The position numbers and the translations under genes were made by a program. This document shows positions 37,201 through 47,142 of a DNA stretch of 64,000 bases, in pieces. The stretch comes from Adiantum capillus-veneris. Its lineage: Eukaryota; Streptophyta; Polypodiopsida; Polypodiales; Pteridaceae. The notes beneath the pieces are model-generated. The model was not told where the DNA came from and did not search any database. It worked only from the letters and a program-made list of their open reading frames with translations. Where the stretch lies: contig CM043949.1 in the NCBI GenBank assembly GCA_014529385.2, positions 108,309,977 to 108,373,976 of the forward strand. Reading direction: 5' to 3'. The number at the start of each line of letters is the position of its first letter. The stretch's first letter is position 1.

Positions 37201-39323
37201 GTTCCATTAAATTTTACTCTAAACGTAGGGCACTCACTAGTGCTATGTGGACCTAAGCAAATGGAACACCATTGTTGCTCCCTTCTTGGATACATGTGAC
37301 TATTTTGAGGGGGTCGATTATCCTTAAGAGACTCTTGGATTGCCTTGGTGAGGTCTGTCAAGAAGGTCTCAAATACCTTTGGCTCATTGGCAATGGGCTT
37401 TGCAGTCATGGGTTCATACTCAATGGCTTGTGAGCTAGTGGATCTCGTGTCAGTAGACACCCTCATGCCTGCTATCATCAAGTTGTCCTCTAATTGGATT
37501 GCATTGGCAGTGACATCTTCCCAGGTTGTGATACCTCTAATCACTAGTCCATTATAGATTCCTTCATTCCTCAACCCTCGAATGAATCGATCAAGCAGTT
37601 GGTTATCGTTGAAGCGCTCATTTACAGGGCAACGAGAGTTTAAGTGCTTTAGACGACTAATGAAGTCCCTTACTGACTCTCCTTCCTTACGTTCGGCCTT
37701 CTGTAGCTGAGATGCTACACCCCAAAGCACACCTTCTCGTATGTACTCCTTTAGAAACAACCTTCGAAGGGTAGGGTAGATTGTTTTATCGTCCACCCTT
37801 AGGGTCCTATACCAATCTCCAGCCTTCCCACTTAATGTCAAGCTTAAGGCATTGCACTTATGTAGTTCGTTGCGTTCCCCTAAGGAATCACATACTTGTT
37901 GAAACACTTCAATGTGTTTCCTAGCATCTTCGTCCCCATTGAATTTTTGCGTGAGTTTGGCAATTTGTACTGCCTTACTTCTAGGCTCTCTATCAGATGC
38001 GTGACGCATATTTTCCGCGATAGATCGACCTATGGTTTGAGCAAACGCTGCCAAGTCACCTATGTGAGGAGGCAGGGCCGGTGGAGGTACTCTTGGAATC
38101 ATATGTGGGAGAGGAACGGGTACCGGTCTTGGCATATGTGTGGATGATGCAGGATATGGAACATAACCGGGCATAGGTCCACTCGGATAAGAGCTAGGGA
38201 GCGGCACTCGAGGAGCATAAGCAAGTGGTACAATTGGAGGTGTGGGGGCCATGTGTGCATAAGGGGCTAGAGGCACATATGGTCGAGGCCCCATATTAGG
38301 TACTACGACACTAGGTAGTGGCACTGCGCTAACCGTAGATGTCATCGGTACATTCTCTGTCAGGCTTATCCCTGGAGTGAGCACTGGGTTTTCCTTAATA
38401 GAGGGTTGAGCCAAGTTAGGGAAGCTAAAGTTGTCGCTCGGAGGCTCAGATTGCATAGAGACCCCAGGTGAAATGACGTAAGATGGGTCCATGGGGCTCA
38501 TTAGAGGAGTCTCCATTTGTGATAGAGTAGGCTGTTGAGCCTTGCTCGTATCCAGAAATCTCATGGGGCCAGTTGAGAGTATATTTACCCCTCGGTTTTG
38601 CCTTTCTGATTGAATAATGCCATGGATAACATTACATATCATTTTCTGTTGATCTTCGATGCTCGTGGCACTAGAGGTGGATTGTACAATCTCTATCCAT
38701 CCTACATGGTAGGCATGGCCAGAGTGTAGATCCGTCAACACCTCCGTGTGGAGGTCGTATGTCCAATGATCATTAATGAACAATCCTTCTAGAGTCAACG
38801 TGTTAACGGTTTCTTGTGAGGTAGAAGCAATGTTGCTCCCCGTGGTTTTACTTGTCACCAACGGTACTCTAGAGGGAACTTCTGAAGGAGGCAGCTCAAC
38901 AGGGCCTTCTTGGTAAGAAGTTGGCAGGATATCCACATGGACACTCTTTGGGGGTGTGGGGTCCACGTGCGATGTGAAAGGAGAGTCCACTTCCCCACCC
39001 CCTTCATGTGCTTCATTTGCATCAGGTTCCGAGCGAGTAGCTCTACCTAATGTTTCCATGAAACAGCTAAACATACTAGTACTAGGCTGTGGAGCTTCGG
39101 GAGGTGCATGGCCTTCTCTCTCAGTGTTTTGGGTAGGGTATGCTTCCATGATTTCTGAGTCGGAGGAGGAATCACTAGCGGCTATTTTAGGGTCTTGGGT
39201 GGTGCTACCTTGTGTCCCCGCTGAGGGTCTAGAGCTTATCGTGGATGGGTAATGGGTGTCCGTATGAACAGAGGCACCCTCAATATGCTCGTGTTCTAGC
39301 ACCCGCCTACAGCGTAAGTGCAT
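34251..39323 (-). CDS. Retrotransposon gag-protease polyprotein, 1690 aa, no polymerase
   Basis: The frame is uninterrupted from MHLRCRRVLEHEH. Residues 1-330 are Ser/Thr/Pro/Glu-rich and 330-440 are Pro-rich (repeated VPLP and YVPY phrases). A capsid-type retrotransposon gag domain lies at about 450-615 (LTQKFNGDEDARKHIEVF, LSGKAGDWYRTL, RDFISRLKHLNSRCP, DRFIRGL). Four zinc knuckles lie at about 684, 709, 859 and 899; only the second has the standard CX2CX4HX4C spacing, the others are CX2CX3HX4C. A retropepsin-like domain at about 1290-1380 has ILDGGAGVSIVT (DGG instead of DS/TG) and EMILGRPF. The C-terminus is basic with repeated WVPK phrases. Far larger than ordinary gag (about 400-600 aa). 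I call it coding because 1690 codons stay open, but expression is unknown. Confidence 0.85.
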   Translation of the reverse strand: MHLRCRRVLEHEHIEGASVHTDTHYPSTISSRPSAGTQGSTTQDPKIAASDSSSDSEIMEAYPTQNTEREGHAPPEAPQPSTSMFSCFMETLGRATRSEPDANEAHEGGGEVDSPFTSHVDPTPPKSVHVDILPTSYQEGPVELPPSEVPSRVPLVTSKTTGSNIASTSQETVNTLTLEGLFINDHWTYDLHTEVLTDLHSGHAYHVGWIEIVQSTSSATSIEDQQKMICNVIHGIIQSERQNRGVNILSTGPMRFLDTSKAQQPTLSQMETPLMSPMDPSYVISPGVSMQSEPPSDNFSFPNLAQPSIKENPVLTPGISLTENVPMTSTVSAVPLPSVVVPNMGPRPYVPLAPYAHMAPTPPIVPLAYAPRVPLPSSYPSGPMPGYVPYPASSTHMPRPVPVPLPHMIPRVPPPALPPHIGDLAAFAQTIGRSIAENMRHASDREPRSKAVQIAKLTQKFNGDEDARKHIEVFQQVCDSLGERNELHKCNALSLTLSGKAGDWYRTLRVDDKTIYPTLRRLFLKEYIREGVLWGVASQLQKAERKEGESVRDFISRLKHLNSRCPVNERFNDNQLLDRFIRGLRNEGIYNGLVIRGITTWEDVTANAIQLEDNLMIAGMRVSTDTRSTSSQAIEYEPMTAKPIANEPKVFETFLTDLTKAIQESLKDNRPPQNSHMYPRREQQWCSICLGPHSTSECPTFRVKFNGTCNACGMYGHQAKDCLMIKRMMANRPPVAWTDAPRAPVLMPAPPLEQLPQHMVPRSQNVVQATALPPPVLGPQPPHPRVAPMNQVGCEPSNAYADGCEEEIDTSIAYGLDTLEECPIYYMEDCWGQVKPVYQAAALASRGQNINTQAWRPPLQCYECGGPHRVAECPIRLQKNAAQMQMNQGSTSAMPILTCNRCGIDHLIAQCPYNPNAPKITPLNLVEIASVTSPIPPVAPAYAITRSMLQGLGHILEERDTASVIQAKKKKTRRKKSQNTENSKPSSKTNIGTGDDPVYMNDLEDDSDSVETMENRTNTTKGKTDKENRNMEPNENRIRENHKEPLKTPQVFPNPIQDPQDKPQGQKGKNRKKKIGTYPNPIDEIEQVKHLRGLVEETQRKLEPEPMHVKIHDTVFPTQVHPPHMNHRPLAISSIIQEGSEDGTSESEHTPFLLERMFNEGIPDPIEEYEIPSSPVPSQGPTPCKTPMNVAKLVDFMSSEVRTTIIAKLYGDPELFLALRAFLNGELRTGLPQFAQPNRPDSIMIDEENHVQSLDLDGHESVIEVPFNELGQYFEGDESNATLPIATKGLTIKGILDGGAGVSIVTKDCWESMGKPRVSVTNIVVKMANGTIAKPMGMLKDLKIKVLGHKVRHTFIVMDFSKHLMSYEMILGRPFKREAQMVHDWSKNHVYLQFQDSVLRVDLVTGKVHPLGSKTIIDHRSDTTVHSAPLQYCYTCKKDTDIGQDSPYMDILPGMTESDNVDWVHLASTIDTWGNRGTTWVTPEGDEMPIPLNMLQAMHIASDKTHPNVTKKTYKWVPKASLVTIASAKRQKPCKKCTTRSKKSKKMLRWIPKRLLEAQGYYQGNDQIWVPKRRLCSYLSPDPSEPNPVAPKRINDRGKKKITECYTPSPELVWVPKKERFVPPSSGRGESHENSSSSCNTSIEVKASTPPPSIVVDLHEATKESTPPNVQESPDEPLQVRSWESTLPPL

Positions 39324-40337
39324 GTGCTTTTGATACCCTAAGGTGTCAAAAAGCTGCTCTAGGAGGCCTTGTGACTAGCTTTTAGCGTGTTTTTTGTTTG
39401 TTTTTTTTGCTAGATTTTTTAGAGCGTGTCGTGGAATGGGCCGTGTGATAGCTCGAAACGAGCGTATCGGTCAGAGGGTCGTGTCGTGCTTTACAGCCCT
39501 CCGTTTGGTCACTCTGTGCCCTCGGAATCCCTAAAACTGTCAATTTCCAGTAGGGAACTAGGCCCAAACTAGAAAGTCTAAGGGTGCAAGTGGGAAGAGA
39601 AAGGAGGAGAGTGGAGGACTTGTCCCACATGCTCTCATTCTCTCTTGAGGGAGTAGGGTATATATATAAGAGTGAGTCTAGTATATATCAGAGGACTGAG
39701 GCCTGGGCCTGGGCCTGGGCTTGGGCTTGGGCTTGGGCTTGGGGAAATGATCCCGATCCCGATCTATCTTTTATACAAACCAACCCGTCCGTTTTAAGAG
39801 TCACGTTTTTTATTTTCGGAAAATTTCACCGTCCGCTCACTCGCGTTTTTATTTCCCTCTTTTTTTTTCCAGATCTTTTTTTCAAAAAAAAATATTTATT
39901 TTTCTTTTTTTTAATATAATGCAGAAATGCAGAAATTGCAGAAAATTGAAAACGCACAGAAATTGCAGAAATTGAAATGCAGAAAACGCAGAAATTGCAG
40001 AAATTGGCAGAAAATTGAAAATGCACAGAAATTGCAGAAATTGAAAAAACGCAAGAAATGCAGAAAATTGAAAAAACACAGAAAATGCAGAAATTGGAAC
40101 TTGACAGAAAATTTAACACAGAAAACGCAGAAAATTGCAGAAATTGAAACTTGACAGAAAATGCAGAAAATGCGAAAACGCAAGAAATGCTACCTGTGCA
40201 GTGCAAACCAGAAAACGTAGAAAACGCAAAAAACAGAAATCTCCACACAACTACACACCCTCATTCCCTGCCTTTCCTATGATAGAGATTGCACCACAAA
40301 AAAGCGTAAAGTGCTAACCGAGCTTAGTGTAGGGCAT
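39324..40337 (-). repeat. Repetitive untranslated leader of the gag-protease element (unit 1)
   Basis: The leader between primer site and gag start contains a hexamer array (three gcctgg then four gcttgg, 39701-39742). It also holds a 300-bp array of gcagaaatt-type words (about 39918-40230). Open frames over these arrays are repeat artefacts. Confidence 0.8.
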
Positions 40338-40356
40338 ATCCCCGGCAGCGGCGCCA
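40338..40356 (-). other. Primer-binding site, tRNA-Asp type
   Basis: On the minus strand tggcgccgctgccggggat lies four bases after the LTR end. It matches the complement of the plant tRNA-Asp 3' end with one mismatch. The plus strand shows the tRNA-like end itself, including gcgcca. Confidence 0.85.
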
Positions 40357-40360
40357 AAAA

Positions 40361-40611
40361 TGTGCGCTCCTTGCCGCATTGTCGAAGCAAGGGACTTGCC
40401 AATACACCGTGTGCCAGCCACAAACGGCTCCAAGCACACAACAAGCCTAAACTAGCAAGCTCAAGAGAGCAAAGGGTGTGTCACTCACCGCTCTACGCTC
40501 GCCTTCGTGGTGGATTCCTCGCCGCGATGAAGAAGAAGCTGCAGTCGTGCCGCGCTCAACCGCCTCGCCGCCGTCGTGCCTTCGTAATGCTCGATCGCAC
40601 ACACACTCTCC

Positions 40612-40651
<40 letters not shown>

Positions 40652-40936
40652 AGGAGGTGAAGAAGAAGAAGATGGAGATGGAGCAAGAGCACTCTTCTAT
40701 TGCACAAATGAGAGAATGAGTAAAAATTAGGTTTAGTTGGCTTTTATAGGAGCTCACCCCATTCACACTTGGGCGCCCATGCTTAGCCAACTAATCCCTT
40801 GAATGTCCCAGTTAGAGTGCGCCTCTCATCGGCGATCACTCTACCTTTCCCTATTGGTCCGACAAGCCCGGTGCCTGACTCTAAATAATACAACGTTTAT
40901 AGATCATAGGGTGTCCGTGTGCCGTGAGGGTTAACA
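40361..40936 (-). repeat. LTR of the gag-protease element (unit 1, 576 bp)
   Basis: Bounded on the minus strand by TGTTAACCCTC at its start and GCGCACA at its end. A polypurine tract lies outside (right) and the tRNA-Asp primer site inside (left). It contains a TATA box (CCTATAAAAG, plus positions 40741-40750) and a CT/CA microsatellite (about 40607-40651). Confidence 0.85.
40741..40750 (-). promoter_or_regulatory. TATA box of the LTR promoter (unit 1)
   Basis: Minus-strand CCTATAAAAG, located about 195 bp inside the LTR, reading towards the gag frame. Confidence 0.65.
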
Positions 40937-41376
40937 TGCCCCCCTTCCTGATGTAGATTCCGTCCTCGGAAGCTATTGAGTTGAAGCTGGTTCGTCGAGG
41001 TGGAAGAGCATTTGAGATGAATGTCCTTAGCCTTCTTCAGTCACTGCAAAATCAAACAGCATTGGCACAGTAATTGCATTCTCTTAAAAAGCATATGCAG
41101 TTTTAGGTAGACAAATTGATTGGTAAAAGAATTTCAAACAATTTGTCAGCAATGAACATTAAATTGCAATGTAATCAAATGCATAAACAGATGTAAAGGT
41201 AGAAAATTAAACAAGTCTGGGGTCGCTAATTTGACGGTCGAAAGGCACTAGAGATCGAATATTAATACCATGGGTAAGCTTCTTAATTTTCTGTGGTCAA
41301 TTAAGTTGTTTAATCGCGAGAGCCAAGTATTCATGTTCGAGGGCTGACGAGAGGCTATATCTAGAAAACCTTGTAG
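40937..41376 (-). other. Polypurine tract and unmatched internal piece before the LTR
   Basis: Read on the minus strand, this ends cggaatctacatcaggaag then ggggggca, a polypurine tract directly before the LTR. So it is the 3' end of an internal region, meaning the LTR is shared with a second, mostly lost element. Bases 41027-41376 have no counterpart at the right end of unit 2. Confidence 0.65.
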
Positions 41377-42822
41377 TTAAGCTATTATAAAAGGAATTTC
41401 TCATGAAATCATCGCCTGACTGATTACTTTTTCTTTGACCCCCCAAAGTCTTTTCACAGTGATTCAATTATGATGTGTGTGCTTATTTTGTATGCCTTGG
41501 GTTTTTTGCTTTTCAAGGAAAAGCGCCCACACTGGGAACCTCTAGGGCTCTAGTACCATAGGCAATACATGTGAGTGAAGTACCAAATCAAGCTGAGATT
41601 TCTCTTCCAGCTTAAAATTTTACATTGTGGCACTTTGATTTTTTGCTTGTTCATTTTCAGCATTTAAATTTTGTAACTTTGGGGGGTCATATAACACTGT
41701 TACCCTCCCCAGGCTCATCACATTAGTAAACTCACTTTATAATACTTAAGCTAAAGGTCAATAGGGTTAAGCCCACTAGAAAGCCCTAGTACATTTCATA
41801 CAATGCTGCCTAAATCGGATTAAGAACCTAAGTAACCATTGCTTATTAGGAAGGCATTCCCCATGGTATTAAGAGAAGATTTCTAATATCTAGCTTGGTC
41901 AAACTAGCTTAGTCGGACTGCTTGATTTTTACCCCTAAACAAGTGATTATGACAAAACATTACATTGAATTAAATGTTTGATACTAAGCCAATGCGCTGA
42001 ATATTATGCTACCAATCACAATCAAAGCAGACAAACATGGATGCAAAAAAGATAAGGGCAATGCTAATGGACAAGAAACACCTATTTGTGTCGATGGTCG
42101 CGCTTGATTTGAAGTGTGAACGAGAGAAAGGTTCCATGAAGGTCCAAACCCTATCAATAGCAACACGCTCCTGTACACACTATGAAACACAAACAATACC
42201 TCTAGGAGGAACATCAGTGGGAAAAGAGAACTTTGCTAATCTCTCAACTCTAAAACAGAAACACTCCTATCGTACTAATCTTACCTACCCTCCATCACTC
42301 AAGTGATGAGGATCAAAGGTGTTTCATGGCATAGGTTTCTGTTTCACTGTACCAGATGTGACATGTGTAGGTCTGAGTCAATGTTTTGACTTTTAATGTG
42401 CATACTCGTTTGCTAATTGCTCTTGCTCTTTTTTTTTCTTTTTTTTTTGTGAGTATAAAGCTTTATATGTACATTCCCTAAGATTGGTGATTGAGAGGTC
42501 AGGGAAAAAGGTTGAGAGGGAAACAAATGAATGATGACTATCCACAAACACTCCCCCCTTCCTTGGGTAGATCATACCGTTTGAAATGAGCTTGTCACCC
42601 TTTGAAACCAATTGTTCCAGTTGGTAATAGGTGAGGATTTTTTCCATTAGTTTTCTTTTACCCTAGGTGCCTCGTCAAGCTACAAGGGTGGTAAGGTACT
42701 CTCCCAGGATCGAACTTGAAGTGGTTCATCAGGTGATTCTTGAACATTGGGAGGTGTGGATTCTTTTGTAGCTTCATGGAGGTCCACTACTATAGATGGA
42801 GGCGGTGTAGAAGCTTTTACCT

Positions 42823-44530
42823 CTATGGATGTATTACATGAGGAGCTTCCCAGGTTGTGATACCTCTAATCACTAGTCCATTATAGATTCCTTCATTCCT
42901 CAACCCTAGAATGAATCGATCAAGCAGTTGGTTATTTTTGAAGCGCTCATTTACAGGGAAACGAGAGTTTGAGTGCTTTAGACGACTAATGAAGTCCCTT
43001 ACTGACTCTCCTTCCTTACGTTCGGCCTTCTGTAGCTGAGATGCTACACCCCAAAGCACACCTTCTCGTATGTACTCCTTTAGAAACAACCTTCGAAGGG
43101 TAGGGTAGATTGTTTTCTCGTCCACCCTAAGGGTCCTATACCAATGTCCAGCCTTCCCACTTAATGTCAAGCTTAAGGCATTGCACTTATGTAGTTCGTT
43201 GCGTTCCCCTAAGGAATCACATACTTGTTGAAACACTTCAATGTGTTTCCTAGCATCTTCGTCCCCATTGAATTTTTGCGTGAGTTTGGCAATTTGTACT
43301 GCCTTACTTCTAGGCTCTCTATTAGATGCGTGACGCATATTTTCCGCGATAGATCGACCTATGGTTTGAGCAAACGCTGCCAAGTCACCTATGTGAGGAG
43401 GCAGGGCCGGTGGAGGTACTCTTGGAATCATATGTGGGAGAGGAACGGGTACCGGTCTTGGCATATGTGTGGATGATGCAGGATATGGAACATAACCGGG
43501 CATAGGTCCACTCGGATAAGAGCTAGGGAGCGGCACTCGAGGAGCATAAGCAAGTGGTACAATTGGAGGTGTGGGGGCCATGTGTGCATAAGGGGCTAGA
43601 GGCACATATGGTCGAGGCCCCATATTAGGTACTACGACACTGGAGTGGCACTGCGCTAACCGTAGATGTCATCGGTACATTCTCTGTCAGTCTTATCCCT
43701 GGAGTGAGCATGGGTTTCCTTAATAGAGGGGTTGTAGGCTGTTGAGCCTTGCTCGTATCCAAAAATCTCATGGGGCCAGTTGAGAGTATATTTACCCCTC
43801 GGTTTTGCCTTTCTGATTGAATAATGCCATGGATAACATTACAGATCATTTTCTGTTGATCTTCGATGCTCGTGGCACTAGAGGTGGATTGTACAATCTC
43901 TATCCATCCTACATGGTAGGCATGGCCAGAGTGTAGATCCGTCAACACCTCAGTGTGGAGGTCGTATGTCCAATGATCATTAATGAACAATCCTTCTAGA
44001 GTCGACGTGTTAACGGTTTCTTGTGAGGTAGAAGCAATGTTGCTCCCCGTGGTTTTACTTGTCACCAACGGTACTCTAGAGGGAACTTCTGAAGGAGGCA
44101 GCTCAACAGGGCCTTCTTGGTAAGAAGTTGGCAGGATATCCACATGGACACTCTTTGGGGGTGTGGGGTCCACGTGCGATGTGAAAGGAGAGTCCACTTC
44201 CCCACCCCCTTCGTGTGCTTCATTTGCATCAGGTTCCGAGCGAGTAGCTCTACCTAATGTTTCCATGAAACGGCTAAACATACTAGTACTAGGCTGTGGA
44301 GCTTCGGGAGGTGCATGGCCTTCTCTCTCAGTGTTTTGGGTAGGGTATGCTTCCATGATTTCTGAGTCGGAGGAGGAATCACTAGCGGCTATTTTAGGGT
44401 CTTGGGTGGTGCTACCTTGTGTCCCCGCTGAGGGTCTAGAGCTTATCGTGGATGGGTAATGGGTGTCCGTATGAACAAAGGCACCCTCAATATGCTCGTG
44501 TTCTAGCACCCGCCCAGAGCGTAAGTGCAT
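42823..44530 (-). pseudogene. Truncated gag of unit 2
   Basis: Two frames remain: 44530-43625 (N-terminal 301 codons, MHLRSGRVLEHEH) and 43623-42823 (Pro-rich region plus capsid domain). They are offset by a frameshift near 43640, where a few bases and a later ~130-bp block are missing. After the capsid motif (GLVIRGITTWE) the 3.1-kb deletion joins the frame to the out-of-frame C-terminal end. It cannot make protease or zinc knuckles. Confidence 0.85.
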
Positions 44531-45561
44531 GTGCTTTTGATACCCTAAGGTGTCAAAAAGCTGCTCTAGGAGGCCTTGTGACTAGTTTTTAGCGTGTTTT
44601 TTGTTTGTTTTTTTTGCTAGATTTTTTAGAGCGTGTCGTGGAATGGGCCGTGTGATAGCTCGAAACGAGCGTATCGGTCAGAGGGTCGTGTCGTGCTTTA
44701 CAGCCCTCCGTTTGGTCACTCTATGCCCTCGGAATCCCTAAAACTGTCAATTTCCAGTAGGGAACTAAGCCCAAACTAGAAAGTCTAAGGGTGCAAGTGG
44801 GAAGAGAAAGGAGGAGAGTGGAGGACTTGTCCCACATGCTCTCATTCTCTCTTGAGGGAGTAGGGTATATATATAAGAGTGAGTCTAGTATATATCAGAG
44901 GACTGAGGCCTGGGCCTGGGCCTGGGCTTGGGCTTGGGCTTGGGCTTGGGCTTGGGGAAATGATCCCGATCCCGATCTATCTTTTATACAAACCAACCCG
45001 TCCGTTTTAAGAGTCACGTTTTTTATTTTCGGAAAATTTCACCGTCCGCTCACTCGCGTTTTTATTTCCCTCTTTTTTTTTTCCAGATCTTTTTTTCAAA
45101 AAAAAATTATTTATTTTTCTTTTTTTTTATATAATGCAGAAATGCAGAAAATGCAGAAATTACAGAAAATTGAAAACGCACAGAAATTGCAGAAACTGAA
45201 ATGCAGAAAACGTAGAAATTGCAGAAATTGGCAGAAAATTGAAAACGCACAGAAATTGCAGAAATTGAAAAAACGCAAGAAATGCAGAAAATTGAAAAAA
45301 CACAGAAAATGCAGAAATTGGAACTTGACAGAAAATTTAACACAGAAAACGCAGAAAATTGCAGAAATTGAAACTTGACAGAAAATGCAAAAAATGCGAA
45401 AACGCAAGAAATGCTACCTGTGCAGTGCAAACCAGAAAACGTAGAAAACGCAAAAAACAGAAATCTCCACACAACTACACACCCTCATTCCCTGCCTTTC
45501 CTATGATAGAAATTGCACCACAAAAAAGCGTAAAGTGCTAACCGAGCTTAGTGTAGGGCAT
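44531..45561 (-). repeat. Repetitive untranslated leader (unit 2)
   Basis: Same as the unit 1 leader, but the hexamer array has three gcctgg and five gcttgg (44908-44955), one more than unit 1. The gcagaaatt array is at about 45134-45450. Confidence 0.8.
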
Positions 45562-45580
45562 ATCCCCGGCAGCGGCGCCA
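45562..45580 (-). other. Primer-binding site, tRNA-Asp type (unit 2)
   Basis: Identical to 40338-40356 and likewise four bases from the LTR. Confidence 0.85.
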
Positions 45581-45584
45581 AAAA

Positions 45585-45835
45585 TGTGCGCTCCTTGCCG
45601 CACTGTCGAAGCAAGGGACTTGCCAATACACCGTGTGCCAGCCACAAACGGCTCCAAGCACACAACAAGCCTAAACTAGCAAGCTCAAGAGAGCAAAGGG
45701 TGTGTCACTCACCGCTCTACGCTCGCCTTCGTGGTGGATTCCTCGCCGCGATGAAGAAGAAGCTGCAGTCGTGCCGCGCTCAACCGCCTCGCCGCCGTCG
45801 TGCCTTCGTAATGCTCGATCGCACACACACTCTCC

Positions 45836-45869
<34 letters not shown>

Positions 45870-46156
45870 AAAGGAGGTGAAGAAGAAGAAGATGGAGATG
45901 GAGCAAGAGCACTCTTCTATTGCACAAATGAGAGAATGAGTAAAAATTAGGTTTAGTTGGCTTTTATAGGAGCTCACCCGATTCACACTTGGGCGCCCAT
46001 GCTTAGCCAACTAATCCCTTGAATGTCCAAGTTAGAGTGCGCCTCTCATCGGCGATCACTCTACCTTTCCCTATTGGTCCGACAAGCCCGGTGCCTGACT
46101 CTAAATAATACAACGTTTATAGATCATAGGGTGTCCGTGTGCCGTGAGGGTTAACA
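45585..46156 (-). repeat. LTR of the gag-protease element (unit 2, 572 bp)
   Basis: Same ends as the unit 1 LTR; it differs by a shorter CT microsatellite and a few bases. TATA box at plus 45961-45970. Confidence 0.85.
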
Positions 46157-46566
46157 TGCCCCCCTTCCTGATGTAGATTCCGTCCTCGGAAGCTATTGAG
46201 TTGAAGCTGGTTCGTCGAGGTGGAAGAGCATTTGAGATGAATGTCCATGACCAATTTAACTTGCATTCGACATATATTTTTCTTCCATGACCAATTTTAG
46301 GTTGCTAGGGGTGCAAAAGATGCGCAATGAGTAGATCTTTCAGATGGCATAGATGGCTCCAAAGCTAGTGTCGCAAAAAGCATTTGCAACAAATTGGCAC
46401 GAGATTCAATGCAAAAAGGGGACATCAAGACATTAGAGATGCCAGACCTCGGCGTCCCCCTCCCGACCGCCGTCCAACACATGACATGGGTACTCCCGGC
46501 TCGCATGATCCGACCCGGTCCGGATATTGTGTCCCCTGTAGCAAGGCGAGAAAGTGAGTGAACGCT

Positions 46567-46568
<2 letters not shown>

Positions 46569-46620
<52 letters not shown>
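46569..46620. repeat. (GA)26 microsatellite
   Basis: An uninterrupted GA run of about 52 bp. Confidence 0.97.
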
Positions 46621-46622
<2 letters not shown>

Positions 46623-46719
46623 CCAATTGCGGTGGTTCCATCTTTTCGTACGTGTTTGCATAAGGCGGCGGTGGGAAGCTCCACGTCTGTCACTTGTAGC
46701 TCCGCGTTTGTTCCGATGC

Positions 46720-46920
46720 TCGAAAAAAACTTATTTCAAAAAACTTGGCAAACCTACATAAGTGAAACAACAGAGGTAAATTGACAAGATTTGAAGGTTT
46801 TTACAACGAATTACACTAATTTTTTCAAAATTTTGTTGGTTTTCTCACCTTCAAATATAAAACTTAGAGGTGAATTTCAAAATTTGTAGGTGGGATTATA
46901 CTAAACCTAGGTTCTTTTCG
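46720..46920 (+). repeat. Dispersed repeat, copy 1
   Basis: About 190 bp including aaacctacata, gaggtaaattg, gaaggtttttaca, ttttctcaccttca and aacctaggtt. The same series recurs at 52965-53142. Both copies stand just before a microsatellite. No coding capacity. Confidence 0.75.
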
Positions 46921-46961
46921 AGCAGTGGTTTGTTCGTGTGTGTGTGACTGTTGACGCGCGC

Positions 46962-46966
<5 letters not shown>

Positions 46967-47051
<85 letters not shown>

Positions 47052-47052
47052 G
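46967..47052. repeat. Compound (GT)n-(GA)n microsatellite
   Basis: A GT run (46967-46998) passes directly into an interrupted GA run (to 47052). It lies close to the 3' side of the LINE. Confidence 0.95.
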
Positions 47053-47142
47053 AATAGAAAGATAGATAGTTCTATTATCGTCCTGGGAGGTCAAATATGA
47101 CCTATGGGACCAAATGAACATGTCACGTGGTGTGAGTGGAGT

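Larger units (their letters stand above)
32945..41376 (-). mobile_element. Gag-protease LTR element, unit 1 of a direct tandem duplication
   Basis: Minus-strand order is: end of another internal region and a polypurine tract (right), LTR 40936-40361, tRNA-Asp primer site, a repetitive leader, a 1690-codon gag-protease frame, then a 3' tail with its own purine tract (near 34125-34140). No reverse transcriptase, RNase H or integrase is present between the LTR and the tail. The same order starts again at 41377, immediately after this unit. The tRNA-Asp primer and gag layout recall the Athila/Tat branch of Ty3/Gypsy; that placement is inference. Confidence 0.8.
41377..46246 (-). mobile_element. 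Gag-protease LTR element, unit 2 (deleted copy)
   Basis: A direct repeat of 32945-41026 with very high identity. It lacks 34420-37518 (about 3.1 kb, the zinc knuckles, protease and C-terminus) and about 0.13 kb around 38400-38525. The 3.1-kb junction gagct/tccc has 1-2 bp microhomology. Its right limit is 46246, where unit 1 continues with unrelated sequence. Confidence 0.88.

Noticed and set aside
39701-39742. Possible telomere-like repeat (GGGCTT)n
   Set aside because: Differs from the plant telomere unit, is only seven units long, and lies in a retroelement leader.
39826-40248. Phe/Cys/Ser-rich minus-strand frames that look like a membrane or cysteine-rich protein
   Set aside because: Translation of the GCAGAAATT array in the element leader; the same artefact appears at 45107-45472.
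40338-40356. tRNA-Asp gene (plus strand shows a tRNA 3' end)
   Set aside because: Only the last 19 bases match; position beside the LTR identifies it as a primer-binding site.
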